Assembly (NCBI RefSeq): GCF_003063375.1 | Contig: NZ_NERY01000001.1 | Location: 992,001 to 1,056,000, forward strand | Source of the DNA: Limnohabitans sp. MMS-10A-178 | GTDB taxonomy: Bacteria > Pseudomonadota > Gammaproteobacteria > Burkholderiales > Burkholderiaceae_C | Reading direction: 5' to 3' | Length of the DNA: 64,000 nt | Shown here: in pieces, positions 63,323-64,000 of the stretch | Position numbering within the stretch: position 1 is the stretch's first letter | Layout: every line of letters begins with the position of its first letter | The notes under the pieces: generated by a model | The model's database searches: none | What the model was told of the DNA's origin: nothing | What the model saw: the letters and a program-made list of their open reading frames with translations, nothing else | Made by a program: the position numbers and the translations under genes

Positions 63323-63338
63323 GAATACCAAGCTTAAA

Positions 63339-64000
63339 TTACTTCTGAATTTGCGACCAAACTTTGGCGCGAATTTCGTTGGTCAAGCTGTCTGGCAATG
63401 GCACATAGTCCAACTCGGCGGCCATTTTCTTGCCATTTTTGAAGGACCAATCGAAGAACTTGAGAGCTTCGTTGGAGGCAGCTTTGTCACCAGGGTTCTT
63501 GTACATCAAGATGAAGGAGGCTGTGCTGATGGGCCAGCTGGTGTCGCCTTTGGCGTTGACCATTGACACACCCATGCCAGGAACGCTGAACCAGTCGGCA
63601 CCGGCAGCAGCAGCAGCAAATGTCAAATCATCTGGGCTCACGTATTTGCCATTGGCATTTTGAACTTGCATGAAATTCATATTGTTCTTTTTAACGTAGG
63701 CGTACTCAACATAACCAATAGCACCTTTAATGCGGTTGACGTTGGCTGCAACACCTTCGTTGCCCTTGCCGCCCACAGAGGTGGGTGCGGGCCACTTCAC
63801 TGCTGCGCCTTTGCCAATTGTGTCGGCAAATTCTTTGCTGACCACTGAGAGGTAGTCTGTCCAGTTGAATGTGGTGCCAGAACCGTCGGCGCGGTGAACC
63901 ACGGTAATGAGTTCGTTAGGCAAATTTTTACCGGGGTTGAGGGCGGCAAGCTTGGGGTCATTCCACTTGCTGATCTTGCCAATGAACATTTCGGCCAAGA
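63339..64000 (-). CDS. pstS: Phosphate-binding protein PstS, 5' part missing
   Basis: C-terminal about 220 residues of PstS. GKISKWNDPKLAALNPGKNLP, VVHRADGSGTTFNWTDYL (phosphate-binding arginine and serines), and GAIGYVEYAYV are typical. The N-terminal lobe and signal peptide lie beyond the right edge, as does the promoter. Delivers periplasmic phosphate to PstCAB. Confidence 0.95.
   Translation of the reverse strand, partial: LAEMFIGKISKWNDPKLAALNPGKNLPNELITVVHRADGSGTTFNWTDYLSVVSKEFADTIGKGAAVKWPAPTSVGGKGNEGVAANVNRIKGAIGYVEYAYVKKNNMNFMQVQNANGKYVSPDDLTFAAAAAGADWFSVPGMGVSMVNAKGDTSWPISTASFILMYKNPGDKAASNEALKFFDWSFKNGKKMAAELDYVPLPDSLTNEIRAKVWSQIQK

Noticed and set aside
1..64000. CRISPR arrays, tRNA/rRNA genes, insertion sequences, prophage
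   Set aside because: No spaced repeats, cloverleaf-like sequences, transposase or phage genes were recognised by reading; a tRNA scan would be needed to exclude tRNAs fully.

Overview
The window looks like a piece of a betaproteobacterial chromosome, most likely Burkholderiales and probably Comamonadaceae-like, from a facultatively phototrophic (purple or aerobic anoxygenic) bacterium. The basis is gene content: a bacteriochlorophyll/carotenoid cluster, C5-pathway HemA, an Fds-type NAD-linked formate dehydrogenase, and a Pst/Pho locus ending in ppx. The two halves differ: roughly 1-23 kb is energy metabolism and photosynthesis, and roughly 23.7-64 kb is dominated by phosphate acquisition and phosphorus-saving envelope genes. 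By eye the second half is more AT-rich; this was not computed.

1-12 kb: the photosynthesis block. Leftward genes run bchI-bchD-bchO-crtE-crtF-bchC-bchX-bchY (bchY leaves the window). Rightward, from a shared intergenic region, are dxs and hemA, the entry enzymes for isoprenoid and tetrapyrrole precursors. TGT-N12-ACA palindromes of the PpsR/CrtJ type precede bchC (two, 8 bp apart) and crtE, and a near match lies between bchI and dxs.

12-23.7 kb: mixed metabolic genes. These are a CxxC metal-binding protein, a glutaredoxin plus a fatty-acid-hydroxylase-family membrane enzyme, YghU, a DUF4010/MgtC-like membrane protein, formate dehydrogenase (a fused NuoE/NuoF-type subunit plus FdsA), a thioesterase-like protein, a membrane-protein pair and a SET-domain protein.

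23.7-27 kb: a Pho-box-preceded operon olsB-plcP-glycosyltransferase, the known logic of replacing phospholipids by ornithine lipids and glycolipids. 27-35 kb: one compact leftward operon with its own ExbD, TonB, outer-membrane receptor, ExbB, a TatT-type lipoprotein, a TRAP binding protein and a fused TRAP QM permease. It looks like a dedicated outer-to-inner-membrane uptake route. 35-42 kb: a 5'-nucleotidase lipoprotein translationally coupled to a phosphatidylserine decarboxylase, a divergent Pho-box-preceded aminotransferase, a cysteine-cluster membrane protein and PhoD.

42-53 kb: two bidirectional promoters made of back-to-back Pho boxes in perfect inverted repeats. The first serves a glycosyltransferase and a small membrane protein. 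The second lies between a UDP-glucuronate 4-epimerase/UDP-glucose dehydrogenase pair and a rightward operon PAP2 phosphatase - flippase-like protein - GT2 - ArnT/Rgt-like GT - second PAP2 phosphatase. This set is what would be needed to strip lipid A phosphates and replace them with uronic acid, and here it appears to be under PhoB control. I regard it as the most interesting system in the window. 53-64 kb: ppk-sixA, ppx, and the leftward pstSCAB-phoU-phoB-phoR locus, with pstS cut by the window end.

No rRNA, tRNA, insertion sequence, prophage or CRISPR array was recognised. No gene-free stretch exceeds about 300 bases.
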